Shown in pieces: positions 15,914-24,148 of a stretch of 38,884 nucleotides of DNA; the first letter of the stretch is position 1; every line of letters begins with the position of its first letter. Under the pieces are notes generated by a model. That model was given only the letters and a program-made list of their open reading frames with translations, ran no database searches and had not been told where the DNA came from. The position numbers and the translations under genes are program-made. This DNA is from Bacteroidota bacterium (GTDB lineage Bacteria > Bacteroidota > Bacteroidia > UBA7662 > JAIXUI01), in NCBI GenBank assembly GCA_027484125.1, contig JAIXUI010000026.1, forward strand, positions 1 to 38,884. Reading direction: 5' to 3'.

Positions 15914-16663
15914 ATGAAGCATTTTCGCCAACGCTTTTCACCTTTTCTCCTCCTAAGCTTTTTCATTTTCCAGCCTTTAATTTCTAAAAGCCAGCAAAAC
16001 CTGTTTAACATTCCATCGGGAGATATAACAGAGAAGAACAAATACTTCTATCAGCACCAACTCAATGTATATGCTAGCAGTTTTGAATCGAAATCTCATG
16101 GAGTTTTCGGGCTAGGCAGTGGTTGGGATGCGGGCTTAAACTTGGTTGGAAAAAGTATTTATTTCGGCAACTACCTCGATTTCAAACATAACGACTCCCC
16201 TAAGCGAGGAGCCTTATATCCCTGGTTAATGGGAACGCTTCAAAAGCAGTTTCATGTAAATAAAAAATTTGATTTAAATGCCGGAATTCAAGCCGGATAT
16301 AACCTTACCGACCAATTCAATGCTAAAGCATTCAGTCATTTTCTGTATGGCTTAGGTGTATGGCATTTCAAAAAAGGAAGCCGTTTGGTTGGAGGTATTT
16401 ACCACAGTACACCCAGATTTATAGGTCCGGGAAACACTATTGGAATTATGGCGGGCTATGAACTCAAGCTCTCGAAACGCTTTTACTTAATGGGCGATTG
16501 GGTTTCTGGACGTAACGACGCATCCGTGGCAGTTATCGGCGCTATGTACAACGCAAGTAAACGCGTTCAACTTTGCGCAGGGTGGCAAATTCCCAATCCA
16601 GGGGCTCCCAAACCTATGGCATTAGTGCTTGAGCTCAACTTATTAGGATGGAATTTGTATTAA
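15914..16663 (+). CDS. Outer-membrane beta-barrel protein of unknown function, upstream of TerC
   Basis: 249 residues starting at the ATG at 15914, which opens directly into a signal peptide (MKHFRQRF...LISKSQQ); a GTG six codons upstream is possible. The mature part has amphipathic, aromatic-rich strands (YPWLMGTLQKQFHVN; FDLNAGIQAGYNLTDQF; LVLELNLLGWNLY end) as in an 8-10 strand outer-membrane barrel. I do not recognise a named family. It ends four bases before the TerC start, so both are surely co-transcribed, which suggests an outer-membrane partner for whatever TerC exports or for a linked stress response. A GGAGG sequence at 15875-15879 is too far upstream to act as its ribosome binding site. 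Confidence 0.7.
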   Translation: MKHFRQRFSPFLLLSFFIFQPLISKSQQNLFNIPSGDITEKNKYFYQHQLNVYASSFESKSHGVFGLGSGWDAGLNLVGKSIYFGNYLDFKHNDSPKRGALYPWLMGTLQKQFHVNKKFDLNAGIQAGYNLTDQFNAKAFSHFLYGLGVWHFKKGSRLVGGIYHSTPRFIGPGNTIGIMAGYELKLSKRFYLMGDWVSGRNDASVAVIGAMYNASKRVQLCAGWQIPNPGAPKPMALVLELNLLGWNLY

Positions 16664-16667
16664 TAAG

Positions 16668-17384
16668 ATGGAATTAAGTTCAGAAGTATTGCTTAGCCTT
16701 CTCTCGCTTACAGCGATGGAGCTGGTTCTTGGAATCGACAATCTTATTTTTATTTCGATTCTTACGGCTAAACTTAAGCCACAGGAACAAGAAAAAACCC
16801 GCAGAACCGGAATTCTGCTTGCAGTGATAACTCGAATTGGGTTGCTATTTGCCATCACTTGGATTATGGCTTTAAACGAACCTTTGATGCACTTAGGCAA
16901 TTATTCGCTCACCGGAAAAGACCTTATTCTATTTCTTGGTGGAGCATTCCTTATAGTCAAAACTTGTATAGAACTTTGGCATAAACTCAATCCGGCAAGC
17001 AACAAAACGACTGCGAAGAAAACCTTTGCCAAAGCCAGCATGGTGATTATTCAAATCATTATGATTGATTTGATATTTTCCGTTGACTCCATCTTAACCG
17101 CTGTTGGATTGGTGGATGACGTCAGGCTGATGGTAGCCGCAGTTATTTTATCCACCATTTTTATGTTGATGATGGCCAATAGCCTTCATGCGTTTATTGA
17201 AAAATATCCAGGCTTCAAATTAATGGCTTTGCTATTCCTGATTATCATTGGCGGTTACCTGATATTGGAATCGTTGCATCTGCCAGTTTTGAAAGCGTAT
17301 TTGTATTGCGCTATGGTCTTTGGGTTGGTGTATGAAATCATGCATATCCGTTATCGCAAGGTCAACGAGCATTCATCCAATTAA
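16668..17384 (+). CDS. TerC-family integral membrane protein
   Basis: 238 residues, seven or so membrane segments. Conserved acidic pairs lie within membrane helices: MELVLGIDNLIFISIL (Glu18, Asp24) and MIDLIFSVDSILTAVG. TerC/Alx/YkoY relatives export manganese or support metal-loading of exported proteins, and some confer tellurite resistance; for this branch a Mn(II) or divalent-cation export role is the best inference. The LysE-like fold is consistent with the length. The last codons are eight bases from the stop of the convergent menC gene, with no terminator between them, so the two transcripts must overlap. Confidence 0.9.
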   Translation: MELSSEVLLSLLSLTAMELVLGIDNLIFISILTAKLKPQEQEKTRRTGILLAVITRIGLLFAITWIMALNEPLMHLGNYSLTGKDLILFLGGAFLIVKTCIELWHKLNPASNKTTAKKTFAKASMVIIQIIMIDLIFSVDSILTAVGLVDDVRLMVAAVILSTIFMLMMANSLHAFIEKYPGFKLMALLFLIIIGGYLILESLHLPVLKAYLYCAMVFGLVYEIMHIRYRKVNEHSSN

Positions 17385-17392
17385 CCTCGGTG

Positions 17393-18433
17393 TCAAATCC
17401 ACCAGAGGTGTTCGTCTTTCACCAACATGGTTGGCTCAGGATTCTCGTCGAACATGCGACCGGTTCCAAGCCCTTGGCGCTCTGTTACGTTTTTAGCTGA
17501 AACCCATTGTGCGATAGCGGCAAGGCCCGGATTCGCTTCCAGTGCAGAAGTGACCCACCAGCCAATATTTCGTTTTCTCGCTTCTTCAATCCAGGCATCG
17601 CTGCCTTTGAAACCACCCAAAAGCGTAGGTTTGAGAATGAGATAGGCCGGTTTTATTTGATCCAACAAAGCCGCTCGGTCTTGGCAGCCTATCAGTGATT
17701 CATCCAAAGCAATAGGAATTGGTGAAAGCATACATAAAGCGGCCAACGCCTTGTTTTCACCGGCCTTCACCGGCTGTTCGATGGAATGAATATCGAATTC
17801 TGCTAAACGGTCCAGCTTACCCATGGCCTCACGCGGGTGAAAAGCGCCGTTGGCATCGAGCCTAATTTCGAGTTCTTCAGCGGGATAGCGTTCTCGAAGT
17901 CTTTTCAACAAAGCACATTCAGCGTCAAAATCGAGGGCTCCTACTTTGAACTTAAGGGCGCGAAAGCCTTCGTTCAGCAGACTTTCCGCTTGACTTTCCA
18001 TGTCCTGAATGCCGCCCATCCAAACCAATCCATTGATAAGAATGCCCTTTCCTGACTGAAACGAACTATCGAACCACTGGAAACGCTTTCCGGTAAGAAA
18101 ATTCAATGCCGCCATTTCTACACCCATGTTCAAGGCAGGCTGGCACTGCAACAACTGTTCGAGTGCCTCCCAATCACGGTTCGAAAACGCCTGTAAAAAA
18201 CCATCGGGGAAAATCCCGGCCTCGGTCCAAGTATCGAGACTTAATCCTGGCAGAGGGGAAGCCTCACCCAGACCTTGATGGTCAAAATCCGGATGACTGA
18301 TGGTCAAAAAAAACGCGGTACGCTGAAGAAGCGTACCGCGTGAAGTAGTCCCAGGACGCCTGAAAGGCATCTGATGAGACTGAATTTGAATGTTTGAACC
18401 TTGGGGAAGAAGCTGAAGAGCCTTAAGACTCAT
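17393..18433 (-). CDS. menC: o-Succinylbenzoate synthase (enolase superfamily), menaquinone pathway
   Basis: 346 residues. It dehydrates SHCHC to o-succinylbenzoate on the way to menaquinone. Enolase-superfamily active-site residues are visible: Lys161/Lys163 in KFKVG, Asp193 in RLDANGAF, Glu219 in SIEQPV, Asp244 in IALDES and Lys268 in LILKPTLLGG. The N-terminal pattern MPFRRPGTTSRG is typical of Bacteroidota MenC. The related alternative, a dipeptide or N-acylamino-acid epimerase, is less likely given that N-terminus. The start overlaps the end of the upstream NYN-CSD gene by 11 bases, implying translational coupling. A strong terminator-like hairpin sits inside codons 31-43. No other men gene is in the window. 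Confidence 0.9.
   Translation of the reverse strand: MSLKALQLLPQGSNIQIQSHQMPFRRPGTTSRGTLLQRTAFFLTISHPDFDHQGLGEASPLPGLSLDTWTEAGIFPDGFLQAFSNRDWEALEQLLQCQPALNMGVEMAALNFLTGKRFQWFDSSFQSGKGILINGLVWMGGIQDMESQAESLLNEGFRALKFKVGALDFDAECALLKRLRERYPAEELEIRLDANGAFHPREAMGKLDRLAEFDIHSIEQPVKAGENKALAALCMLSPIPIALDESLIGCQDRAALLDQIKPAYLILKPTLLGGFKGSDAWIEEARKRNIGWWVTSALEANPGLAAIAQWVSAKNVTERQGLGTGRMFDENPEPTMLVKDEHLWWI
18306..18341 (-). terminator. Intrinsic-terminator structure inside the menC reading frame
   Basis: On the minus strand a perfect 12-base GC-rich stem (ACGCGGTACGCT / AGCGTACCGCGT) with a 5-base loop runs directly into eight T residues. It starts 82 bases after the stop codon of the NYN-CSD gene. 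It lies within codons 31-43 of menC, in sequence that encodes the expected TSRGTLLQRT part of MenC. It therefore looks like either a terminator for the upstream gene or a translation-dependent attenuator of menC. Confidence 0.6.
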
Positions 18434-19487
18434 AAGAATCTAACTCTGTTTCAAGTTCTACTCTTGTAGCTTTTCCGTTTGGTTTTTCAGAGGAAGAAGG
18501 ATCTGGAGCGATGATTACTTCAAATCTTACACGCATACCCACTTCGAGGTCTTGGAAATCCATGGAAGTAAGGTCTGAGAGGTGGAAGAAGAAGTCACCG
18601 GCGGTGGTTTGGATGAAACCGTAGAACTTCTCACGGTGAAGGCGCTTGATGAAGCCGGTTAAAATCTGTCCTGAGTCAGGCATTCCTTCAATGTGTTCCA
18701 ACATACCATCGGCCACAAACTCGTTCACATCACGCTCTTTGAGGCGGTTGTATTCTTCAATACAAGAGGGGCAATAGAACTTACGACCTTTGCGGATGAA
18801 GGCATCGGAGTAAACCATTTTATCGCCTTTATGGAAAGGAGAGCGGCATTCCAAGCGACGCATTTCGATTTTCAGCTCCAGCCTGTCGAGGATATCATCG
18901 AGCCAGATTAAATCGAAATCACGAAGTTTCTGAGCATCCTTACGATCGCGGAATTCAGCGGGGCAGCTTTTCTTAATGGAAGCAATTACAATTCGCTTTC
19001 CGAGCTTACGAACGGCCTGAATTGCCGGGATAAAGTCTTTATCACCCGCCACAATCACCGCAATATCAAAAGCATTGGGAATAGCAGAAAAATACAACAT
19101 TTGAGAAGCGAGGGCAATATCAACGCATTTCTCTGTCGGCTCGAAATCGTCGAACTGATCACGATCCTTTCTACGAAGGCGGCGTCCTCGGTAATCAATG
19201 GGATAAACTTCTACTTCAAAATGGAATTCTTCTCTGAGAAGCTCAAAGAAATCTCTCCTACGTTCAACTAAATGCTCATCTACCATTTGGTAATGAATAG
19301 CATTCGAGCCAAACAACATGGTTCTGACGACATCGCAACCTACACCTGTCTCCTGCTCAATGGCGTTAGCTAATACCTTAGGAAGCTTGCCATAATCGAT
19401 GACAAAGTTTTGTCCAAAAGCTTCGGTGAGGTGTTGTTGGTTGGAATAAAGCCAGGTACCATCAATAAAAAACATCAACTTCAACAT
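18423..19487 (-). CDS. NYN/PIN-like nuclease with Zn-knuckle and cold-shock domain
   Basis: 354 residues. A NYN domain (about 1-200) shows Asp9 in MFFIDGTWLY, Asp123 in CVDIALASQM and Asp149/Asp151 in IVAGDKDFIP, the acidic set of a metal-dependent RNase. A Cys/His segment follows (Cys214, His219, Cys239, Cys242 in RKFYCPSCIEEY). A cold-shock/OB domain comes last (about 276-325), with the RNP-like KFYGFIQT and DFFFHLSDL. The whole reads as an RNA-binding nuclease, LabA-like. It probably acts on cytoplasmic RNA; target unknown. It overlaps menC by 11 bases. The leader carries a long dyad (19536-19564). This layout seems complete and intact, unlike the NYN gene at 6731. Confidence 0.85.
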   Translation of the reverse strand: MLKLMFFIDGTWLYSNQQHLTEAFGQNFVIDYGKLPKVLANAIEQETGVGCDVVRTMLFGSNAIHYQMVDEHLVERRRDFFELLREEFHFEVEVYPIDYRGRRLRRKDRDQFDDFEPTEKCVDIALASQMLYFSAIPNAFDIAVIVAGDKDFIPAIQAVRKLGKRIVIASIKKSCPAEFRDRKDAQKLRDFDLIWLDDILDRLELKIEMRRLECRSPFHKGDKMVYSDAFIRKGRKFYCPSCIEEYNRLKERDVNEFVADGMLEHIEGMPDSGQILTGFIKRLHREKFYGFIQTTAGDFFFHLSDLTSMDFQDLEVGMRVRFEVIIAPDPSSSEKPNGKATRVELETELDSYES

Positions 19488-19535
19488 ATACTAATTTTAA
19501 ATGTGTTGTCACTTAAACTTGCCTGCGTGGTGCAT

Positions 19536-19564
19536 GTACTTGTTCAGAGCTCTGAGATAAGTAC
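19536..19564. promoter_or_regulatory. 29-base dyad in the leader of the NYN-CSD gene
   Basis: GTACTT-GT-TCAGAG and CTCTGA-GAT-AAGTAC are inverted repeats broken only by a 2/3-base internal mismatch; the centre TCAGAGCTCTGA (19544-19555) is a perfect 12-base palindrome. It begins 49 bases upstream of the start. It could be an operator, or an RNA hairpin by which the RNA-binding product controls its own mRNA. Confidence 0.4.
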
Positions 19565-19817
19565 TAGCAAAAAAGCTTAGGCGAAAGTACAATAAAGGAA
19601 CATAAGCGACTATCAAACAATTTTCGTTTTTAAAACCCTTAACGGATTCGAATTCTACCCATTAGTTACGACCAGACATAAAATATAACAAATTCATTAT
19701 AGTAGCGTTTTTTTGCCGGCGGTTAAATTCACTTGATATGAGAAAAACCGGCTCAATTAGCCTGATTTTTAAAACATTATATAATTATTTAAATCCTCAA
19801 AAAGGAAAACAAAATCG

Positions 19818-19879
19818 AGGGCGGCTTTTCAAGTAGAGAAAATTCTCAACCAGTGTGCAGAATCAGCTTTTGCCGCCCT
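19818..19879 (-). terminator. Two-tier hairpin after kbl, possible operon terminator
   Basis: AGGGCGGC (19818-19825) pairs with GCCGCCCT (19872-19879), enclosing an inner hairpin GAGAA/TTCTC. On the minus strand the outer stem is followed by TCGATTTTG, a weak T-tract, about 50 bases after the kbl stop. The rest of the 19488-19929 spacer shows only the leader dyad and AT-rich sequence. Confidence 0.35.
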
Positions 19880-19929
19880 GAAACTTGTTTGAACAATTTA
19901 AGAGTTAGCCACGAATATTTAACAATTGC

Positions 19930-21123
19930 TTAAGCGATAACTTGGAGCTTACGGCCCACTTTGGTGAAAGCTTCAATGGCTTTATCAAGCATTTCGATGC
20001 TGTGGGCTGCTGAAAGCTGCACTCGAATCCTCGCTTGTTCTTTAGGAACTACCGGATAGTAAAAGCCAATCACGTAAACTCCTTCTTTAAGAAGCTCATC
20101 GGCCATCACTTGAGAGAGTTTAGCATCGTACAGCATGATGGGAACGATGGCTGAAGCACCGTCTTTGATGTCAAAACCGGCTGCTTTAATACCTTTTTTG
20201 AAGTGATTAACATTATGCTCTAATTTGTCGCGCAGCTCGGTGGTTTCGCTGAGCATTTTGAACACTTCGATGGAGGCTCCAACGATGGAAGGTGCTAAGG
20301 AGTTAGAAAAAAGGTAGGGGCGAGAACGTTGGCGCAGCATGTCGATAATTTCGCGGCGACCAGTAGTGTATCCACCCATGGCGCCACCTAATGCTTTACC
20401 GAGTGTTCCGGTGATGATGTCAATCTTGCCTAAAACGCCGCATAACTCCGGGGTACCACGACCTGTAGCACCAATAAATCCGGCGGCGTGGCATTCGTCC
20501 ACCATGGTCATAGCTTGATAACGATCGGCTAATTCGCAGATTTTATCCAATTGCGCTACATAACCATCCATAGAGAAAACCCCGTCGGTGACCACCAAGA
20601 TGTGGCGATGGCCGGCAGCTCTGGCTTCTTTCAGTTTAGCTTCCAAATCGGCCATGTCGTTGTTGGCATAGCGGTAGCGGGCCGCTTTGCACAATCTCAC
20701 TCCGTCGATGATGGAAGCGTGGTTCAGTGAATCGGAAATGATGGCATCTTGTTCTCCCAAGAGTGGTTCAAACACGCCTCCATTGGCATCAAATGCCGCA
20801 GCGTATAGGATGGTATCGTCAGTGCCATAAAAGTGAGCGATGGCGCCTTCCAATTCTTTATGTATGTCCTGGGTTCCGCAAATAAAACGAACACTCGACA
20901 TTCCAAAACCGTGGGTGTCGATGGCTTTTTTGGCGGCTTCTATCACCCTTGGGTGTGAGGAAAGTCCGAGGTAGTTATTGGCGCAAAGGTTAATGACTTC
21001 ACTGCCGTCTTCTAAGGTGATGAGGGCATCTTGCGGAGAGGTGATGATGCGTTCTCTTTTGTAGAGACCGGCTTCCTCAATGGCGATTAACTCTTTTTGA
21101 AGGTCTGATTGAAGGGTGTACAT
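19930..21123 (-). CDS. kbl: Glycine C-acetyltransferase (2-amino-3-ketobutyrate CoA ligase)
   Basis: 397 residues, the normal length. A PLP enzyme of the alpha-oxoamine synthase family that splits 2-amino-3-ketobutyrate with CoA to glycine and acetyl-CoA, the second step of threonine breakdown. Visible are NNYLGLSSHPRV near 50, the PLP-stacking region SLNHASIIDG near 132-141, MVDECHAAGF (Asp209, His212), and Lys243 in TGTLGKALGG, which forms the Schiff base. The related serine palmitoyltransferase and KAPA synthase are less likely, given the N-terminal pattern and the near-full-length match to Kbl. No tdh is adjacent. It is the last gene of the minus-strand operon, 16 bases after ansA. Confidence 0.93.
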   Translation of the reverse strand: MYTLQSDLQKELIAIEEAGLYKRERIITSPQDALITLEDGSEVINLCANNYLGLSSHPRVIEAAKKAIDTHGFGMSSVRFICGTQDIHKELEGAIAHFYGTDDTILYAAAFDANGGVFEPLLGEQDAIISDSLNHASIIDGVRLCKAARYRYANNDMADLEAKLKEARAAGHRHILVVTDGVFSMDGYVAQLDKICELADRYQAMTMVDECHAAGFIGATGRGTPELCGVLGKIDIITGTLGKALGGAMGGYTTGRREIIDMLRQRSRPYLFSNSLAPSIVGASIEVFKMLSETTELRDKLEHNVNHFKKGIKAAGFDIKDGASAIVPIMLYDAKLSQVMADELLKEGVYVIGFYYPVVPKEQARIRVQLSAAHSIEMLDKAIEAFTKVGRKLQVIA

Positions 21124-21139
21124 GGTAATTACTGAAAGT

Positions 21140-22168
21140 TTAAACGGTTATTTCTCCAGCCCAATTTTGCAAAAAGGCTTGTCTGATGCCTTCCGCATCG
21201 GCGCCTTCGCCGAGTAAAATCATGAGCTTAGTGAGGCAAGCTTCGAAGGTGATGTCGAGTCCGGAAATACAGCCTAATGCCACCAAAGGGGCGCTTACTT
21301 CGTATTTGCCCAGCTCCACGGAGCCGCCTAAACATTGGGTAAGCACTACTACGGCTACTCCTCTATCGACCAAGGTGGCCAGCAGTTTATTCAGCCAAGG
21401 CTTTGAAGGAACATTGCCTGAGCCGAAGCTCTCAACGATGAGGGCTTTCATCTCCTGATCGGCGAGCAAACTATTGGCAAAGTGCTCACTGATGCCTGGA
21501 AAAAGTTTAAGCACGCCAATCTGATTGCCAAACTTGGTCCTGACACTTAGCGATTGACGGCCTCGTTCACGGATGTAAGAATGGTTGTATCGAATTCGGG
21601 TTGCTGCTTCTGCCAAGGGCGGATAGTTAGGCGATTGAAAGGCTTCGAATTTTTCTGCGTTGAACTTCTTCGATCTGTTTCCTCTAAGCAATAGGTTGTC
21701 GAAGTAAATGCAGACTTCCGGCACCAAGGGTACACCATGTTCGTAAGCCGAAGCGATTTCAATGCTGGTAATGAGGTTTTCACGGGCATCGTTGCGAATC
21801 ATGCCAATAGGCAGTTGAGATCCTGTGATGATTACCGGTTTGGATAATGGAGTAAGCATAAAGCTCAAGGCCGATGCGGTGTAAGCCATGGTGTCGGAGC
21901 CGTGAAGAATGACGAATCCGATGTAACGGTCGTAATTATCATGAATCAATTGCGCCAACTCTACCCAATGTTCAGGGGTGACATTAGAAGAATCGATGGG
22001 TTGAGCGAAGGAAATGGATTCAAGTTCTAGATCAAACTGCTGAAGTTCCGGCATCAGGGTGCTGATTCCGTTAAAATCAAAAGGTACAAGCTGACCATGC
22101 TTAGGATGGCGTACCATTCCGATGGTTCCACCGGTGTATATGAGCAGTAATGCTGGCTTATTGCTCAT
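21140..22168 (-). CDS. ansA: Type I (cytoplasmic) L-asparaginase
   Basis: 342 residues, no signal peptide. It hydrolyses asparagine to aspartate and ammonia. Both catalytic threonine motifs are present: YTGGTIGM (Thr15) near the N-terminus and LHGSDTMAYTASAL (Thr93, Asp92). TGSQLPIG and NDARENLITS are also typical of the type I enzymes. The start overlaps the tatD stop by the four-base ATGA (22165-22168), so the genes are translationally coupled. The tatD-ansA pairing is common in Bacteroidota. Confidence 0.93.
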   Translation of the reverse strand: MSNKPALLLIYTGGTIGMVRHPKHGQLVPFDFNGISTLMPELQQFDLELESISFAQPIDSSNVTPEHWVELAQLIHDNYDRYIGFVILHGSDTMAYTASALSFMLTPLSKPVIITGSQLPIGMIRNDARENLITSIEIASAYEHGVPLVPEVCIYFDNLLLRGNRSKKFNAEKFEAFQSPNYPPLAEAATRIRYNHSYIRERGRQSLSVRTKFGNQIGVLKLFPGISEHFANSLLADQEMKALIVESFGSGNVPSKPWLNKLLATLVDRGVAVVVLTQCLGGSVELGKYEVSAPLVALGCISGLDITFEACLTKLMILLGEGADAEGIRQAFLQNWAGEITV

Positions 22169-22932
22169 ATTCCGTACAAGTTAAATGCGTTTGCGGTGGT
22201 CTGTTGGGCCAAGGTTTCCACGGAATGTCCGGTGATTTGGGAGAGCTTCTGAATGACTTCCACAATATAGGCACTTTCGTTTCGCTTCCCCCTGTGGGGT
22301 GTTGGCGCCAACCAAGGCGCATCGGTTTCAAGCACTAACTTGTCCAGTGGCAGGTGGGCAATCCAGGCATCCAATCCGCTTTTCTTGAAGGTTAATACAC
22401 CTCCAATGCCAATGTAAAATCCCAAGTCGAGCACTTTTTTTGCTTGCTCTAAGTCTCCGGAAAAGCAGTGAAAAACGCCTTGAGGTGATAACTCAGGGTG
22501 GGCACGTAGGACGTCTATGAGTTCGTCGTTGGCATTTCTACTATGTAGCACCATCGGCAAGTTATGCTGATGAGCCAAAGCCATCTGCTTCACTAAGGCG
22601 TCTATTTGCTGAGGTAAGTTATCCTGACGCCAGTATAAGTCGAGGCCAATTTCACCAACAGCACAGAAAAAGCGACGTTCAAGCCATTCTTCAACCAGGG
22701 CCAATTCATGCTCAACATCTTCTTCCCTCACGGAGCAAGGGTGTAATCCCATCATTGGAAAACAGATACCGGGGTATTGGGTTTCGAGTTCCAACATGGG
22801 TTGAATGGTGGAACTGTCCACATTGGGCATAAAAAAACGACTCACCCCTGCGTCCATTGCTCGCGCCATCATGGCAGCCAGGTCTTCTTTAAATTCGTCG
22901 GCGTAGAGGTGGCAATGGGTATCGGTAATCAT
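22165..22932 (-). CDS. TatD family metal-dependent hydrolase
   Basis: 255 residues. A TIM-barrel metal-dependent hydrolase/DNase. Metal ligands are visible: His6 and His8 in DTHCHLY, Glu in VGEIGLDLYW, His in MVLHSRNA, His in VFHCFSGD, and Asp in LETDAPWLAP. The family comprises 3'-5' DNases and D-aminoacyl-tRNA-editing-like hydrolases; the true substrate here is open. It overlaps the deacetylase gene upstream and ansA downstream by four bases each (ATGA). Confidence 0.93.
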   Translation of the reverse strand: MITDTHCHLYADEFKEDLAAMMARAMDAGVSRFFMPNVDSSTIQPMLELETQYPGICFPMMGLHPCSVREEDVEHELALVEEWLERRFFCAVGEIGLDLYWRQDNLPQQIDALVKQMALAHQHNLPMVLHSRNANDELIDVLRAHPELSPQGVFHCFSGDLEQAKKVLDLGFYIGIGGVLTFKKSGLDAWIAHLPLDKLVLETDAPWLAPTPHRGKRNESAYIVEVIQKLSQITGHSVETLAQQTTANAFNLYGI

Positions 22933-23585
22933 GAAGGGATGGATCTGAATTGAAAGCCGCGTTTACTGAAGTTTTCCAAAATGGCCGGCAGCACCACCCT
23001 GAGGTTGGGCCAAGCCTTAACGCTATCATGGAAGACGAGTATGTCGCCGCTTTTGGTCTTTTTTAATACAGTTTGAATGATGTCCTGAGGATCGAGTTCG
23101 GCGTTGTAGTCGCCTGTTACCAAATCCCAAAGTACGATGCGGTATTTTCTGCTAAGTACCGCAGCTTGATGTGGAGTAATTCTGCCGTAAGGTGGCCGAA
23201 AGAGTGTAGTACCTACCTTTTCGGCGGCTAAATCGGCATTCGCGAAGTACGTTTCCGGGGTTGTTTTCCAGCCATTGAGGTGATGTTCGGTATGATGGCC
23301 TACGCGGTGTCCTTCTTCCAGCAGTCGCTCGAAGATTACCCTATGGCGCTCCACATTCTCACCTACACAGAAAAAAGTGGCTTGGGCTTGATAAGTTTGA
23401 AGGGTTTCAAGCACCCAGGGTGTTACTTCAGGAATGGGGCCGTCGTCGAAAGTGAGGTATAGATGAGGTTCACCTTGTCGGTCAGGCCACCAAAAGTGTG
23501 GGGTAATCCAGCGAGCTAATGCAGGCATGCGTAATCGAGCAACCGATTTAATGCCCACCACTTGAACCCACCGTCCTGCGGTCAT
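22929..23585 (-). CDS. Polysaccharide deacetylase (NodB homology) family protein
   Basis: 218 residues. A NodB-type carbohydrate esterase that removes acetyl groups from glycans such as peptidoglycan or chitooligosaccharides. Motifs in order: LTFDDGP (Asp47/Asp48), the metal-binding HTEHH (His98/His102), RPPYGR, and LVFHDS near the end. No clear signal peptide is present, although a short hydrophobic stretch lies near the N-terminus, so the location is uncertain. It overlaps purN and tatD by four bases each. An envelope-modifying enzyme inside a purine and amino-acid operon is odd, but seems to be a matter of shared expression rather than of pathway. Confidence 0.9.
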   Translation of the reverse strand: MTAGRWVQVVGIKSVARLRMPALARWITPHFWWPDRQGEPHLYLTFDDGPIPEVTPWVLETLQTYQAQATFFCVGENVERHRVIFERLLEEGHRVGHHTEHHLNGWKTTPETYFANADLAAEKVGTTLFRPPYGRITPHQAAVLSRKYRIVLWDLVTGDYNAELDPQDIIQTVLKKTKSGDILVFHDSVKAWPNLRVVLPAILENFSKRGFQFRSIPS

Positions 23586-24148
23586 TGCTTCAATAAAGAG
23601 GCTATAACTTCCGGATAATGTTGGTATTCCAACTCATGTATGCGAGCGGCAAGGGAGGCTGGCGTGTCAGTATCGAACACGGGACAAGTAAATTGAGCGA
23701 GTATGGCGCCTTCGTCGTAGGCTTCGTTCACCTGATGAATGGTGATGCCTGAGGTGGTTCTTCCTGCTTGAATGACGGCCTCATGCACATGCGCTCCATA
23801 CATGCCTTTTCCGCCAAATTCAGGAAGCAGGGATGGATGAAGGTTCACGATGTTAGAAGCATAAGCTTGAATGATAGCCAAAGGTATCTTCCAGAGAAAT
23901 CCGGCTAAAGCGATAAAGTCAATACCTTCTGACTTTAACGTATGCAGGAGCATTTCCGGATATTGCCAAGAGCGCTTGCTCACCATCACAAGTGGAACGC
24001 GGTGTGTATGCGCAATTTGTACTACGCCGGCTTCCGGCTTATTACAAACTATCATAGCCACTTTGGCCTGGCGCTTTCCAGTAAAATATTTAATCAGGTT
24101 ATCGGCATTGGTACCTGAACCAGAAGCGAATACAGCGATTTTTATCAT
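23582..24148 (-). CDS. purN: Phosphoribosylglycinamide formyltransferase (GART)
   Basis: 188 residues, usual length. It transfers a formyl group from 10-formyl-THF to GAR in purine synthesis. Visible are the N-terminal FASGSGTNADNL phosphate-binding loop (8-19), VNLHPSLLP with Asn102 and His104, and Asp145 in NEAYDEGAIL, the catalytic triad. It overlaps the lipoprotein gene upstream and the deacetylase gene downstream by four-base ATGA junctions. Confidence 0.95.
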   Translation of the reverse strand: MIKIAVFASGSGTNADNLIKYFTGKRQAKVAMIVCNKPEAGVVQIAHTHRVPLVMVSKRSWQYPEMLLHTLKSEGIDFIALAGFLWKIPLAIIQAYASNIVNLHPSLLPEFGGKGMYGAHVHEAVIQAGRTTSGITIHQVNEAYDEGAILAQFTCPVFDTDTPASLAARIHELEYQHYPEVIASLLKQ

